Shown piece after piece: positions 16,694 to 25,869 of a stretch of 64,000 nucleotides of DNA (position 1 is its first letter; every line of letters begins with the position of its first letter). Below the pieces are notes generated by a model. The model saw only the letters and a program-made list of their open reading frames with translations, ran no database searches and was not told where the DNA came from. The stretch is from the NCBI GenBank assembly GCA_030168575.1, contig CP115555.1:434001-498000 (forward strand). The letters are read 5' to 3'. A program made the position numbers and the translations under genes. This stretch comes from Methanomassiliicoccales archaeon LGM-RCC1. GTDB lineage: Archaea > Thermoplasmatota > Thermoplasmata > Methanomassiliicoccales > Methanomethylophilaceae.

Positions 16694-19438
16694 ATGACAT
16701 TCCCCGAACTCTGCCCCGACATCGTACGCGTCCTGGCGGAGAAGGGGATAACCGAACCGACACCTCCCCAGGCCGACTCCATCCCCAGGATCATCAGGGG
16801 AGAGAACCTGCTTCTCGTGGCCCCGACCGGAATAGGGAAGACGGAGGCCGCCATCCTGCCCATCCTGGAGATGATCAAGAGATCGCAGGGGAAGCCCGGG
16901 ATCAGATGCATCTACATCACTCCCCTCAGGGCCCTGAACAGGGACATGCTGAAGAGGATGGAGGACTACGGCAGGGAACTGGGCATAACGGTTGGCGTGA
17001 GGCACGGGGACACATCCCAAGCCGAGAGGAACAAGCAGTCCGAGCATCCCCCCGAGATCCTAATCACCACTCCGGAGACCCTACAGGTGATGTTCACCGG
17101 CAAGAGGCTCGCCCAGCACATGAAGAATGTGGAATGGGTGATCGTGGACGAGATACATGAGCTGGCCAACACCGAGAGAGGGGCCCAGATGAGCGTAGGT
17201 CTTGAAAGACTGGTGCTCCTGGCGGGCAACTATCAGAGGATCGGCCTTTCCGCCACCGTCGGTAATATCGAGAATGTAGCGAATTTCCTGGCGGGCAACA
17301 ACAGGGAGGTCGTCGTGAGGAAGCATGACACCTTCAGGGAATTCGACATAAAGGTCGAGAGCCCAGAGCCTGCCGATAAGGATTCGGAGCTCATCGACAA
17401 GCTCCAGAGCGACCCCGACATACTGGCGGTGATGAAGAGAGCCAGACAGATAGTCGAGAGCGGCAATTCCACACTGTTCTTCGTGAACACCAGGGAGACG
17501 GCCGAGTGGCTCGCCGCCCGTTACCACCTTTGGGATGACAACATATCGATCGAGGTCCACCACGGATCCCTGTCCAAGGAGAACAGGATGGAGATGGAGG
17601 ACCGCTTCAAAAGAGGGGACGTGAAGTGCCTCATCTGCACATCGTCCCTGGAATTGGGAATAGATGTCGGTACCACGGAGATGGTAATCCAATACAATTC
17701 CCCCAGACAGGTCTCCCGTATGATTCAGCGCGCTGGACGGGCCGGCCACAGGATCGGGGAGGTCATCAGGGCGAAGATAATCGCTACCGCACCTGACGAG
17801 GTGGCGGAGGCCATGGTCGTCGCCAGGAAATCAGACTCCAAGGAGCTGGAGTTCTTCGAGGGCAGGGAATGCCCGCTATCAGTGGTGGCCAACCAGCTCA
17901 TCGCCATGACCATGAGCGGCGCTATGGACAAGGAGCTGGCCTACAAGGTCATGAGGAACGCCTATCCATTCAGGAACCTGACCATGGGTCAGATGCTGGA
18001 TGTGCTGGAGCAGCTGAAGAGCATCAAGATGGTCTTCGACGACGGCAACACCTTCAAGCGCTCCAAGAAAGGGATGAACTACTTCTACGACAACATCTCG
18101 ATGATCCCTGACGAGAGGACGTATCTTATCCGCGACATCGGGACCAGGGCAATAATCGGTACGCTGGACGAAAGCTTCGTCGCATCGTTCGCCGAGGAAT
18201 ACGCCATGTTCATCGCCAAAGGACGCACCTGGCGCATAGTCGAGATGAGGGAGGACGAGATCCTGGTCGAGGAGGCCAAGGAGGTTGGTTCAGTCCCGAA
18301 CTGGGTGGGATCGGATATCCCTGTTCCCTTCGAGATCGCCATGGAGGTCGGCAGGATGAGGAGGCTCAGGAACTTCGGCGACTATCCCGGCGACGAAGGA
18401 TGCGTGAGGGTCCTGAAGCAATACTTCGCGGAACAGGACGAGAAATCGATCATGCCCACCGACAAGATGGTCACGATAGACCTGGCCCAGCAGATGGCGA
18501 TAGTCAACTGCTGCTTCGGGAGCAGGGTGAACGAGACTCTGGGGAAGATCTACTCAGCTCTCCTGAGCGCACGCCTCGGGGAATCCATAGGTGTGACGAC
18601 CGATCCCTACCGTATCATCCTCGAATTGCCCAGATACGTGGACAAGGACACCATGATGAACACCATCAGGTCCGTCAAACCGGGAACCGTGGAAGCATTG
18701 GCCAGGATGACCATCCTCAACTCATCGTTCCTGAGATGGAGATTCGTCTATGTGGCGAAGAAGTTCGGTATCGTGGAGAAGGAGGCGGACCATCGCTTCA
18801 TGAACTTCGGAAGGCTGTTCGACCTCCACAAGGACACACCGGCTTACACCGAGGCGATTAACAAGGTCCTGTGGGAGGATCTGGACATCCCCAACACCGA
18901 GAAGGTCGTGAAGATGATCGCCGACGGTGAGATAGAGATGAAGGTCCAGAGGCTGTCGCATATCGCTCTAGAAGGGATCACGAGATCGAAGGAACTGATG
19001 CAGCCTGTGCGTGCGGACCATTCCATCCTGATGGCGCTGAAGAAGAGGCTGGAGGATGAGATCCTGTTCGCATCTTGCATGCACTGCGGTTCCCAGACCA
19101 GGTTCAGGGTCGGGGATGCCCCGAAGAAATTCAAATGCCCCCAATGCGGAGGAGTTATGATCGCAGCTCTGAAGAACTACGAGAGGGATACGGTGAAGCT
19201 GATCAAGGAACCCGCCCTTTCTAAACAGGAGAAGCTGGACCTCCAGAAGATGAGCCGCAATGCGAATCTCATCGCTGAACAAGGCAACAGGGCAGCCCTT
19301 GTACTGGCAGGAAGAGGGATCGGCCCGGATACAGCGGCCAGGATCCTTCGTACACTGCACACTGACGAGGATGAGTTCCTCAGAGAGATCATGAATGCGG
19401 AGATACTCTTCGCGAAGAACAAGAGATTCTGGGATTGA
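16694..19438 (+). CDS. Lhr-family superfamily 2 helicase (standard length)
   Basis: A 914-residue SF2 helicase. Motif I is VAPTGIGKTEA (about residues 42-52), motif II VDEIHE, motif III LSATVG, and motif VI QRAGRAGHR. The C-terminal half resembles the Lhr core (winged helix, then the conserved Lhr module), and residues near 800 form a zinc ribbon (CMHCG ... CPQCG). Archaeal Lhr proteins unwind DNA and RNA:DNA hybrids in repair. A second, much longer Lhr is encoded at 41842-47202. The start lies only 15 bp after the hdrD hairpin. Confidence 0.85.
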   Translation: MTFPELCPDIVRVLAEKGITEPTPPQADSIPRIIRGENLLLVAPTGIGKTEAAILPILEMIKRSQGKPGIRCIYITPLRALNRDMLKRMEDYGRELGITVGVRHGDTSQAERNKQSEHPPEILITTPETLQVMFTGKRLAQHMKNVEWVIVDEIHELANTERGAQMSVGLERLVLLAGNYQRIGLSATVGNIENVANFLAGNNREVVVRKHDTFREFDIKVESPEPADKDSELIDKLQSDPDILAVMKRARQIVESGNSTLFFVNTRETAEWLAARYHLWDDNISIEVHHGSLSKENRMEMEDRFKRGDVKCLICTSSLELGIDVGTTEMVIQYNSPRQVSRMIQRAGRAGHRIGEVIRAKIIATAPDEVAEAMVVARKSDSKELEFFEGRECPLSVVANQLIAMTMSGAMDKELAYKVMRNAYPFRNLTMGQMLDVLEQLKSIKMVFDDGNTFKRSKKGMNYFYDNISMIPDERTYLIRDIGTRAIIGTLDESFVASFAEEYAMFIAKGRTWRIVEMREDEILVEEAKEVGSVPNWVGSDIPVPFEIAMEVGRMRRLRNFGDYPGDEGCVRVLKQYFAEQDEKSIMPTDKMVTIDLAQQMAIVNCCFGSRVNETLGKIYSALLSARLGESIGVTTDPYRIILELPRYVDKDTMMNTIRSVKPGTVEALARMTILNSSFLRWRFVYVAKKFGIVEKEADHRFMNFGRLFDLHKDTPAYTEAINKVLWEDLDIPNTEKVVKMIADGEIEMKVQRLSHIALEGITRSKELMQPVRADHSILMALKKRLEDEILFASCMHCGSQTRFRVGDAPKKFKCPQCGGVMIAALKNYERDTVKLIKEPALSKQEKLDLQKMSRNANLIAEQGNRAALVLAGRGIGPDTAARILRTLHTDEDEFLREIMNAEILFAKNKRFWD

Positions 19439-19441
19439 TAT

Positions 19442-20062
19442 TCATCTGACCTTGTTGGTCAGAGTGCCCACGTTCTGAATTTTCGCTACGACGGTGTCAC
19501 CGGGCTTGATCTCGGATACACCTTCAGGTGTGCCCGTGATTAGGATGTCGCCCTCGTACATCGTGATGAACCTGGAGACGTAAGAGACCATCCATGGCAG
19601 GGTGAAGATCATGTTGGCGGTGTTGCCCTTCTGCCTGACCTCGCCGTTGACCGTCAGCTCGAGTTCTAGGTTCTGCAGGTCGCCTGCGTTCTCGATCGGC
19701 ACGGGATCGGACATCGGTCCGAAGGTGTCCATGCCCTTGGCCAAATCCCATGTGTTGCCTTCATCACGTGCCTTCCACTGCATATCCCTGGCGGACACAT
19801 CATTGAAAACAGCTACATGGGAGATGTATGACATCGCGTCCTTCTCAGAGACGTCCTTGCAGTCCTTTCCGTAGATGAGCGCCAGTTCCACCTCGTGCTG
19901 CACATTCGTCACACCTTCCGGGATCACTATCTCGTCACCGTCTCCAATCAAGCAACTGGTGGGTTTGAAGAATATCGTAGGCACCTCAGGGAGCTTGGAC
20001 TTGAGCTCGGAGACATGCGATTTGTAGTTCCATCCGATGCAGACGATCTTAGTAGGTTTCAT
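19442..20062 (-). CDS. Fumarylacetoacetate hydrolase family protein
   Basis: A 206-residue FAH-domain protein with the opening IVCIGWNYKSHV, PTIFFKP, EVELALIYGK and the metal-binding segment ending ITGTPEGVSEIKPGD. Family members hydrolyse or decarboxylate beta-diketo acids, for example acylpyruvates or oxaloacetate; the substrate here is unknown. It follows rlmE with a 4-bp ATGA overlap, so the two are co-translated. Confidence 0.88.
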   Translation of the reverse strand: MKPTKIVCIGWNYKSHVSELKSKLPEVPTIFFKPTSCLIGDGDEIVIPEGVTNVQHEVELALIYGKDCKDVSEKDAMSYISHVAVFNDVSARDMQWKARDEGNTWDLAKGMDTFGPMSDPVPIENAGDLQNLELELTVNGEVRQKGNTANMIFTLPWMVSYVSRFITMYEGDILITGTPEGVSEIKPGDTVVAKIQNVGTLTNKVR

Positions 20063-20742
20063 ATGAATCCGCCTTTGACCGTGAACTCCGGCTTCTTCTC
20101 CTTCTCGGTGACATCCTTCAGCTTGACGGATTTGCCGTAGAATCCCTGGGCGATCACATAGACCTCCGAAGATGTAGGTCTGGACGCATCCGGCGAATGG
20201 ACCTTAACCGATTGGAAGCGCTTCTCAAGCTCTTCCTTCAGCGAATCGAACATGTCTCCCATGAAGACCTTCATGACCAGCTTCCCTTCCTTCTTCAGGA
20301 TGCGGTCGCAGACATCGACAGCGAACATGCAGAGATTGATGGATCTGGCGTGATCGGTTGAATAATGGCCGGCGATATTGGGCGCCATATCGGATAGGAC
20401 GACGTCCGCCTTCCCGTGGAACCTGTTGAGGAGCTCCCTCATGGTGGAATCCTCGGTGATGTCGCCGATGATGAACTCCACGCCGTCCATGGGCTTGATA
20501 TACCTCAGGTCGACACCGATGACATGGCCGTTGGGCCAGGTCCTCTCCTGGGCGACCTGACACCATCCTCCGGGACATGCTCCCAGGTCCACAACTGAGT
20601 CGCCTTCCTTGAAAATGCCGAACCTCTCGTCGATCTGGATGAGCTTGAAGGATGCCCTGGAGCGGTAATTGAGCTTCTTGGCGAGCTTGTAGTAGTGCTC
20701 GTTCCTCCTCTCTGCAACCCAACGGTCGTGTAGGTCGGCCAT
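20059..20742 (-). CDS. rlmE: rRNA ribose 2'-O-methyltransferase RlmE/FtsJ
   Basis: A 227-residue RrmJ/FtsJ methyltransferase that methylates the 2'-OH of a uridine in 23S rRNA using SAM. Visible features are the SRASFKLIQID segment with the first catalytic Lys, the SAM-binding VVDLGACPGGW, VLSDMAPN with the catalytic Asp, and KLVMKVF with the second Lys. A short C-terminal extension is present; no TRAM domain follows. A TATA-like CTTAATATGA lies about 25 bp before the ATG. Confidence 0.92.
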   Translation of the reverse strand: MADLHDRWVAERRNEHYYKLAKKLNYRSRASFKLIQIDERFGIFKEGDSVVDLGACPGGWCQVAQERTWPNGHVIGVDLRYIKPMDGVEFIIGDITEDSTMRELLNRFHGKADVVLSDMAPNIAGHYSTDHARSINLCMFAVDVCDRILKKEGKLVMKVFMGDMFDSLKEELEKRFQSVKVHSPDASRPTSSEVYVIAQGFYGKSVKLKDVTEKEKKPEFTVKGGFI

Positions 20743-20998
20743 GAATCTGGTTACGGGGTTCTCATATTAAGGTTGTCGGGAATGCTCCAACCCTCCCCAT
20801 CGTCAGCTTGAGCACCTTTTGGATGACATACACGCTGACATCCGACATTGATGCATCTGCGTCGTAAATTTCGATTTGTTCAGGTAAAGAATGCGAAATT
20901 ATACCTGAGTAGCGAACGATAATCGACGCCTGACCACGATTCGTACCTGAATTATCCCATGAATAGATTATATGCGAACATGCCAATCCCCCTCCATC

Positions 20999-21505
20999 AT
21001 GTCCAACATCATCATACTGAATGCAGCCGCAAGGAAGAACGGAAACACGGCCGCCCTGGTCGAATCGTTCACCAAGGGAGCCAAGGAATCCGGGAACTCT
21101 GTGAAGGAGTTCTACCTTCAGACAATGAGCATCCGCGGATGCCTCGCATGCATGGGATGCACCCGCAATGCGGATCCATGCGCTCAGAAGGATGAGATGA
21201 CGCAGATCTACGACGCATTCAAGGAGTGCGATGTCGTGGTCCTGTCCTCGCCTGTGTACTTCCTGGGAGTGGCCGGACCCCTCAAGACCACCGTCGACAG
21301 ATTGTTCGCGATGTTCTCCAAATACGGCTTCGAGGCCTGCCAGAGGGACTGCGCCCTGCTGATGACATCGGACGATCCGCAGTATGACCTGTCGGTGGAT
21401 TGGTACAGGAACTTCGTGGACAGCGTGGGATGGAACAGCCTCGGAGAGGTACTGGGATCCGGAGGGACCCAACAGGCCCACGACCTCGGTGCATCGATCA
21501 ACTGA
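20999..21505 (+). CDS. Iron-sulfur flavoprotein (NADPH-dependent FMN reductase family)
   Basis: A 168-residue flavodoxin-like protein. The N-terminus (IIILNAAARKNGNTAAL) is the FMN phosphate loop. A compact Cys motif CLACMGCTRNADPC (CX2CX2CX6C), near residues 50-63, matches the [4Fe-4S] site of methanogen iron-sulfur flavoproteins. SSPVYFLGVAG forms the second flavin loop. Such proteins reduce quinones, O2 or peroxide. A TTATAT box about 29 bp before the ATG supports this start over an upstream one at 20972. Confidence 0.85.
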   Translation: MSNIIILNAAARKNGNTAALVESFTKGAKESGNSVKEFYLQTMSIRGCLACMGCTRNADPCAQKDEMTQIYDAFKECDVVVLSSPVYFLGVAGPLKTTVDRLFAMFSKYGFEACQRDCALLMTSDDPQYDLSVDWYRNFVDSVGWNSLGEVLGSGGTQQAHDLGASIN

Positions 21506-21537
21506 CGATTTGTGGCGTATCCAAAGGAAGTGCCTCC

Positions 21538-22716
21538 GTGATAGAACTGCAGTTCGATATGTATCAAAGCGCCGCCATCGGTGCGATAGTTCTAGTTTTC
21601 GGAGGATACCTCATCAACAAGATCCCTGCGCTCAGGAAGTTCTGCATACCCGCAGCGGTGGTAGGCGGACTCATCTTCTCTCTGGCGATGCTGATATTGC
21701 ATTCCGGGAGCGTGGCCGAGATCACCTTCGACGAGACGATCAAGGACATCTGCATGAGAGTGTTCTTCTGCTCGGTGGGTTTCATGGCATCCTTCAAGAT
21801 GCTGAAGTCCGGCGGCAGGATCCTCGTGGTCATGGTCATCCTGGCCCTCATGATGGTCGTCATGCAGGATGTCATAGGCATCGTGAGCGTGAGCGCGTTC
21901 GGCCTGGACCCCAAGTACGGATTGGCCCTGGGCTCGATATCGTTGACAGGCGGTCACGGAACGGCAGCAGCCTACGGCCAGGTCCTTGTGGAGGACTACG
22001 GACTCGTGGGAGGCGATGTCGTTGCCATAGCGGCCGCGACGTTCGGACTGGCCATAGCAGGTATGCTGGGCGGACCCCTTGGAAGGCGCCTTGTGAAGAA
22101 ACACAATCTCGTTTCCGAAGGAGAGATCGATGAAAAGGAGGAGATGAAGGAGAGGATCATATCGCCGCATGAATTCCTGGTCGCTTTCCTTCTGCTGGTG
22201 ATCTGTATGGGTCTGGGAACCCTCATCAACAATGCCTTGAGCATGGTCGGAATTGCATTGCCGACCTATCTGGGGGCATTGATCGTGGCGATAATCGTCA
22301 GGAATGTGGCCGATGTCCTCGGTTTCACCCTGCCCAACAAGGAGATCGAGACCATAGGATGGGTCTGCCTCAGTCTGTTCCTCTCCATGGCCCTCATGTC
22401 CATCAAGCTGTGGCAGCTGGCGGATCTGGCGGCCGTGATGGTGATCACCCTCCTCATACAGACGGTGGCGCTGAGCATCTTCGCCTACCATCTGGTGTTC
22501 AGATTCACCGGTGCCAACTTCGATTCGGCCGCACTGGTATCGGGAACAATGGGGTTCGGTATGGGTGCGACGCCGAACGCCGTCGCCAACGTTGAAGCGA
22601 TGATATCGGAGAACGGTCCCGCCCCGGTCGCCTACTTCATAGTGCCCCTCATAGGAGGGGTCTTCATGGACCTCATCAACGTCAGCGTTCTGACGGTCCT
22701 GCTGAACGTACTGTGA
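21538..22716 (+). CDS. gltS: Sodium/glutamate symporter GltS
   Basis: A 392-residue membrane protein with about ten helices in two inverted halves. Characteristic are the GGHGTAAAYG reentrant loop near residue 145 and the C-terminal GFGMGATPNAVAN loop, which bind substrate and Na+. It imports glutamate with sodium. GTG 21538 is chosen because AAGGAAG precedes it by about 7 bp. It ends back-to-back with the converging gene at 22717. Confidence 0.92.
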   Translation: MIELQFDMYQSAAIGAIVLVFGGYLINKIPALRKFCIPAAVVGGLIFSLAMLILHSGSVAEITFDETIKDICMRVFFCSVGFMASFKMLKSGGRILVVMVILALMMVVMQDVIGIVSVSAFGLDPKYGLALGSISLTGGHGTAAAYGQVLVEDYGLVGGDVVAIAAATFGLAIAGMLGGPLGRRLVKKHNLVSEGEIDEKEEMKERIISPHEFLVAFLLLVICMGLGTLINNALSMVGIALPTYLGALIVAIIVRNVADVLGFTLPNKEIETIGWVCLSLFLSMALMSIKLWQLADLAAVMVITLLIQTVALSIFAYHLVFRFTGANFDSAALVSGTMGFGMGATPNAVANVEAMISENGPAPVAYFIVPLIGGVFMDLINVSVLTVLLNVL

Positions 22717-23211
22717 TCATTCCGGGATCTCGAATCCCAAGGCCAGATACTCTTCCTTGGAGAACCTGTGATAGGTCACCCGTCCCAATTCTTCTGAAAG
22801 ACAGTACACATCGTCATCCAGCCCTTCAGGGAAAGTCAGTATCCAGTCGAAATCGATGTAGCCCGACTTCACCATCTTGGAATCCGGATACCTGCTGCCG
22901 ATGTATTCCTTCACGGCATCGATGCCTGTCCCGCCTTTGGTGATCGTCACCATGTCCCTGATGGTTTCCTTGACGGGCATCTTCGATATGCGGACACAAT
23001 CCTTCTCGCTGACTGTCACCCTCAGACGCTGTGGCAGCCTCTCCAGTAACATATCCGGGAAATCGGCTGCGGCATGACGGAACTCATCCTCGATGGGATC
23101 ATCGCTCTCGAAAGGATAGTAGAGCGACACGCTCCCGTAGGAATCCCCGATCTTCAGATACATCTCCTGGATGGTGGTGATCACCCTGGAGAACAGTTCG
23201 TCTCCGTTCAT
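22717..23211 (-). CDS. Unrecognised soluble protein, possibly DUF3877-like
   Basis: A 164-residue acidic protein beginning MNGDELFSRVITTIQEMY, with no membrane segment or catalytic motif. It resembles what I remember of DUF3877 proteins, but this is tentative. Its ATG overlaps the stop of the Fe-S scaffold gene (ATGA at 23211-23208), so it belongs to the metA-nifS-nifU operon and may serve sulfur or Fe-S metabolism. An alternative start is 9 bp upstream. Confidence 0.65.
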   Translation of the reverse strand: MNGDELFSRVITTIQEMYLKIGDSYGSVSLYYPFESDDPIEDEFRHAAADFPDMLLERLPQRLRVTVSEKDCVRISKMPVKETIRDMVTITKGGTGIDAVKEYIGSRYPDSKMVKSGYIDFDWILTFPEGLDDDVYCLSEELGRVTYHRFSKEEYLALGFEIPE

Positions 23212-23648
23212 ATGGTGCACTCATCGTTGATGTCCGCCTTTGGAGGTTTCAATCCCTCGATTACGGTGCCTGTCTTTTGACAGTAATCCCAAAGCGCCGC
23301 ATGGATTGCTTCCTCCGCCAGAAGGGAGCAGTGTATCTTGACAACAGGGAGTCCGTCCAGAGCCTGCATTACCGCCTTGTTGGTGATCTCCATGGCCTCC
23401 TGCACGGATTTGCCTTTGACCATCTCTGTGGCCATGCTGCTGCTGGCGACGGCTGCTCCGCACCCGAAGGTCTTGAACTTGCAATCCCTGATGATTCCGT
23501 TCTCATCGATGTTGAGGAAGATCCTCATTATGTCCCCGCACTTCGCGTTTCCGACCGTTCCCACTCCCGAGGGATTCTCGATCTCCCCGACATTCCTGGG
23601 GTTGGTGAAGTGGTCGATCACCTTGTCGCTGTATTCTCCGTCGTACAT
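23208..23648 (-). CDS. nifU: NifU/IscU-type Fe-S cluster assembly scaffold
   Basis: A 146-residue IscU-type scaffold on which Fe-S clusters are built from sulfur supplied by the cysteine desulfurase encoded just upstream. The three ligand cysteines lie in VGNAKCGD, TFGCGAA and HCSLLAEE, followed by a WDYC segment. There is no C-terminal Nfu or ferredoxin domain. ATG 23648 has a GGGAG site 5-6 bp upstream; GTG 23654, overlapping the nifS stop, is the alternative. Confidence 0.92.
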   Translation of the reverse strand: MYDGEYSDKVIDHFTNPRNVGEIENPSGVGTVGNAKCGDIMRIFLNIDENGIIRDCKFKTFGCGAAVASSSMATEMVKGKSVQEAMEITNKAVMQALDGLPVVKIHCSLLAEEAIHAALWDYCQKTGTVIEGLKPPKADINDECTI

Positions 23649-23650
23649 GT

Positions 23651-24841
23651 TCACTCCCTCTGTTTTCTGATAAAATCGTCATATAGCGGAGAGATGGCCC
23701 TCATGCTCTCTACCGTCTGCTTCAGACAGTCGGCCGCATAGTCTATCTGCTCCATGGTGGTGCCCTCCGGTATCGATACCCTGATGGAACCGTGGGCTAT
23801 CTCGTGCGGAAGTCCGATCCCCAACAGCACATGGGAAGGGTCGAGCGATCCTGATGCGCATGCGGATCCTGTTGAGATGAAAACGCCTTTCATGCCCAGG
23901 CTCATCAGCATGGACTCCCCCTCGATGAACTCGAAGCTGAAGTCCGCGTTGCTTGGAAGCCTCTTGTCCCTTGAACCGTTGAGCCTGGAATACGGAATCT
24001 CGGTAAGGACACGGTCGATGAGATGGTCGCGGAGTTCCGTGAGCTTTGTCGCGTTGTCGGCCATTTCCCTACATGAGATCTCGGCTGCGACTCCCATCCC
24101 GACTATGCCGGGAACGTTCGTCGTACCTGCCCTGCGGCCTTCTTCCTGCTCCCCTCCATGCATGAAAGGAGGCAGTCTGATCCCCTTCTTCACGTAAAGG
24201 AAGCCGACACCTTTGGGTGCACCGAACTTGTGGCCGCTGGCACTCATCATATCAATATCCATGGACTTGACATCGAGCGGGATGTGTCCGAATGCCTGCA
24301 CCGCATCCGTATGGAACAGGATGCCCTTCTCATGCGCGAGTTTCCCTATCTTCGCGATAGGCTGTATGGAACCGATCTCATTGTTCGCTGTCATCACCGA
24401 GATCAGAACTGTATCCGGTCTGATGGCCTTCTCCAGCTCATCCATTCTGATGATTCCATCGGAATCCACCCCGACTCTCGTCACCTCGAATCCCCTCTTC
24501 TCCAGATAGTAGGAGGTCTCCAGGATCGCATGGTGCTCTATGGTGGAGATTATCAGATGCTTTCCCTTCTTCTCCAGCATCTCCATTCCGGAGATTAGAG
24601 CCCAGTTGTCCGATTCGGTACCGCCTGAAGTGAAGAATATCTCCGACGGGTCCGCATTGATGCATGACGCTATCTGCTCCCTGGCCTTCTTCACCGCCGC
24701 CCTGGGGTTCCTTGACATCGCGTGGATGCTGGACGGATTCGCGTATTCGTCCATGAAATACGGGAGCATGGCATCCAGTGCCTCTTTCTTCATGCGTGCG
24801 GTCGCTGCATTATCAAGATATACGTTCTGCATAACTGTCAT
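23651..24841 (-). CDS. nifS: Cysteine desulfurase NifS/IscS
   Basis: A 396-residue PLP enzyme that removes sulfur from cysteine for Fe-S and other sulfur biosynthesis. Visible are the N-terminal YLDNAATA, TSGGTESDNWAL, the PLP-lysine site SASGHKFGAPKG and the catalytic loop TGSACASG holding the persulfide Cys. ATG 24841 overlaps the metA stop as ATGA, which supports this start, although ATG 24832 is possible. It sits between metA and nifU in one operon. Confidence 0.93.
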   Translation of the reverse strand: MTVMQNVYLDNAATARMKKEALDAMLPYFMDEYANPSSIHAMSRNPRAAVKKAREQIASCINADPSEIFFTSGGTESDNWALISGMEMLEKKGKHLIISTIEHHAILETSYYLEKRGFEVTRVGVDSDGIIRMDELEKAIRPDTVLISVMTANNEIGSIQPIAKIGKLAHEKGILFHTDAVQAFGHIPLDVKSMDIDMMSASGHKFGAPKGVGFLYVKKGIRLPPFMHGGEQEEGRRAGTTNVPGIVGMGVAAEISCREMADNATKLTELRDHLIDRVLTEIPYSRLNGSRDKRLPSNADFSFEFIEGESMLMSLGMKGVFISTGSACASGSLDPSHVLLGIGLPHEIAHGSIRVSIPEGTTMEQIDYAADCLKQTVESMRAISPLYDDFIRKQRE

Positions 24842-25764
24842 CCTCTGATCTTTCCGGCTTTGCCGATGTCGTAAGGCGTGAGCTGATAGACATAATAGTT
24901 CAGCCAATTGGTGAAAATCAATGTGGAATAGCTCCTCCAGCTCAGGATAGGGTCGAACTGGGGATCGTCACCCGGATAGTAGTTCACCGGGAAGGCCGGG
25001 GTTATTCCTTTTGCGACATCCCTCTGATATTCGTTGGCCAGAGTGTTGAGGTCGTATTCCATGTGCCCCGTGATGTAGATCTCCGCGTTGTCGGAGATCA
25101 CGACAGCCACATCCCTGTTGTCGTCGATGGCTGCGATGTGGAGCTTCGGGCAGGCGAGGATATCGTCCGCTAGGACGGTGGCGTATCTGGACTGAGGCAC
25201 TCTGAAGATGTCGTCGATCCCTCTCATGAGAGGCTCGCTGGGCATCGTGTTCCTATATCCGAAGATACCCGCCTTCTTGGCAGGAAGGGATTGCTTCCCG
25301 ATGCCGTAGTTGTGGTAGAGCCCGGCAAGTGACGCCCAGCAGATGTAGATGGTGGTGGTCACGTGCGTCTTGGACCAATCCATGATAGCACAGAGCTCAT
25401 CCCAGTAGTCCACCTCCTCGAACTCGATGTCCTCCAGCGGGGCCCCGGTGATGATCAGACCGTCCAGATTGCCTTCCTTGATGTCATCGAATGTCCTGTA
25501 GAACCTCTCCAGGTATTCGTGGGAGGTGTTCTTGGAATCATGTGTCGCCGGGATCAGCAAGGTGATGTCTATCTGGAGAGGGGTGTTGCTGAGTAGCCTC
25601 ATGAGCTGAATCTCGGTTTCCACCTTCGTAGGCATAAGATTCAATATTCCTATCTTAAGAGGCCTGATATCCTGACTTAGAGCCCTCGTCTCCTTCATCA
25701 CGAATATGTTCTCATCCTCCAGGGCCTTGAAGGCCGGGAGTCCGTCTGGTATGTTGATCGGCAT
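24838..25764 (-). CDS. metA: Homoserine O-acyltransferase MetA, predicted acetyl-specific
   Basis: A 308-residue MetA-family enzyme that acylates homoserine in methionine synthesis. The catalytic Cys lies in YICWASLAG, and the His-x-Glu pair in TGHMEYD. At the position that decides the acyl donor, ITGAPLEDIEF has Glu where E. coli MetA has Gly; published work links Glu here to acetyl-CoA. This agrees with the acetylhomoserine sulfhydrylase encoded divergently. ATG 25764 fits the family start (MPINIP) and has GGTGGAG upstream; GTG 25773 is the alternative. Confidence 0.9.
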   Translation of the reverse strand: MPINIPDGLPAFKALEDENIFVMKETRALSQDIRPLKIGILNLMPTKVETEIQLMRLLSNTPLQIDITLLIPATHDSKNTSHEYLERFYRTFDDIKEGNLDGLIITGAPLEDIEFEEVDYWDELCAIMDWSKTHVTTTIYICWASLAGLYHNYGIGKQSLPAKKAGIFGYRNTMPSEPLMRGIDDIFRVPQSRYATVLADDILACPKLHIAAIDDNRDVAVVISDNAEIYITGHMEYDLNTLANEYQRDVAKGITPAFPVNYYPGDDPQFDPILSWRSYSTLIFTNWLNYYVYQLTPYDIGKAGKIRG

Positions 25765-25809
25765 CTGCTCCACCTATCCACCTCAACCCAAACTGCGTAT
25801 TTAGTAATT

Positions 25810-25830
25810 CCTACCAATTTAATAGGTAGG
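25810..25830. promoter_or_regulatory. CCTACC-N9-GGTAGG palindrome, probable Rrf2/CymR-type operator
   Basis: A perfect 6-bp inverted repeat with a 9-bp AT-rich centre lies between divergent metA and metY. It is immediately followed by a TTTTTAT TATA-like element about 35 bp before the metY ATG. Size, symmetry and place suit the Rrf2 regulator encoded three genes downstream, which would then control both operons. Confidence 0.55.
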
Positions 25831-25869
25831 TTTTTATCCAACATTCTTGTTATAGCCTTTGGTGAACCA

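Noticed and set aside
20762-21481. A 239-codon minus-strand frame opposite the flavoprotein
   Set aside because: Overlaps the flavoprotein with a clear Cys motif and a well-placed TATA box; the opposite frame shows nothing recognisable.
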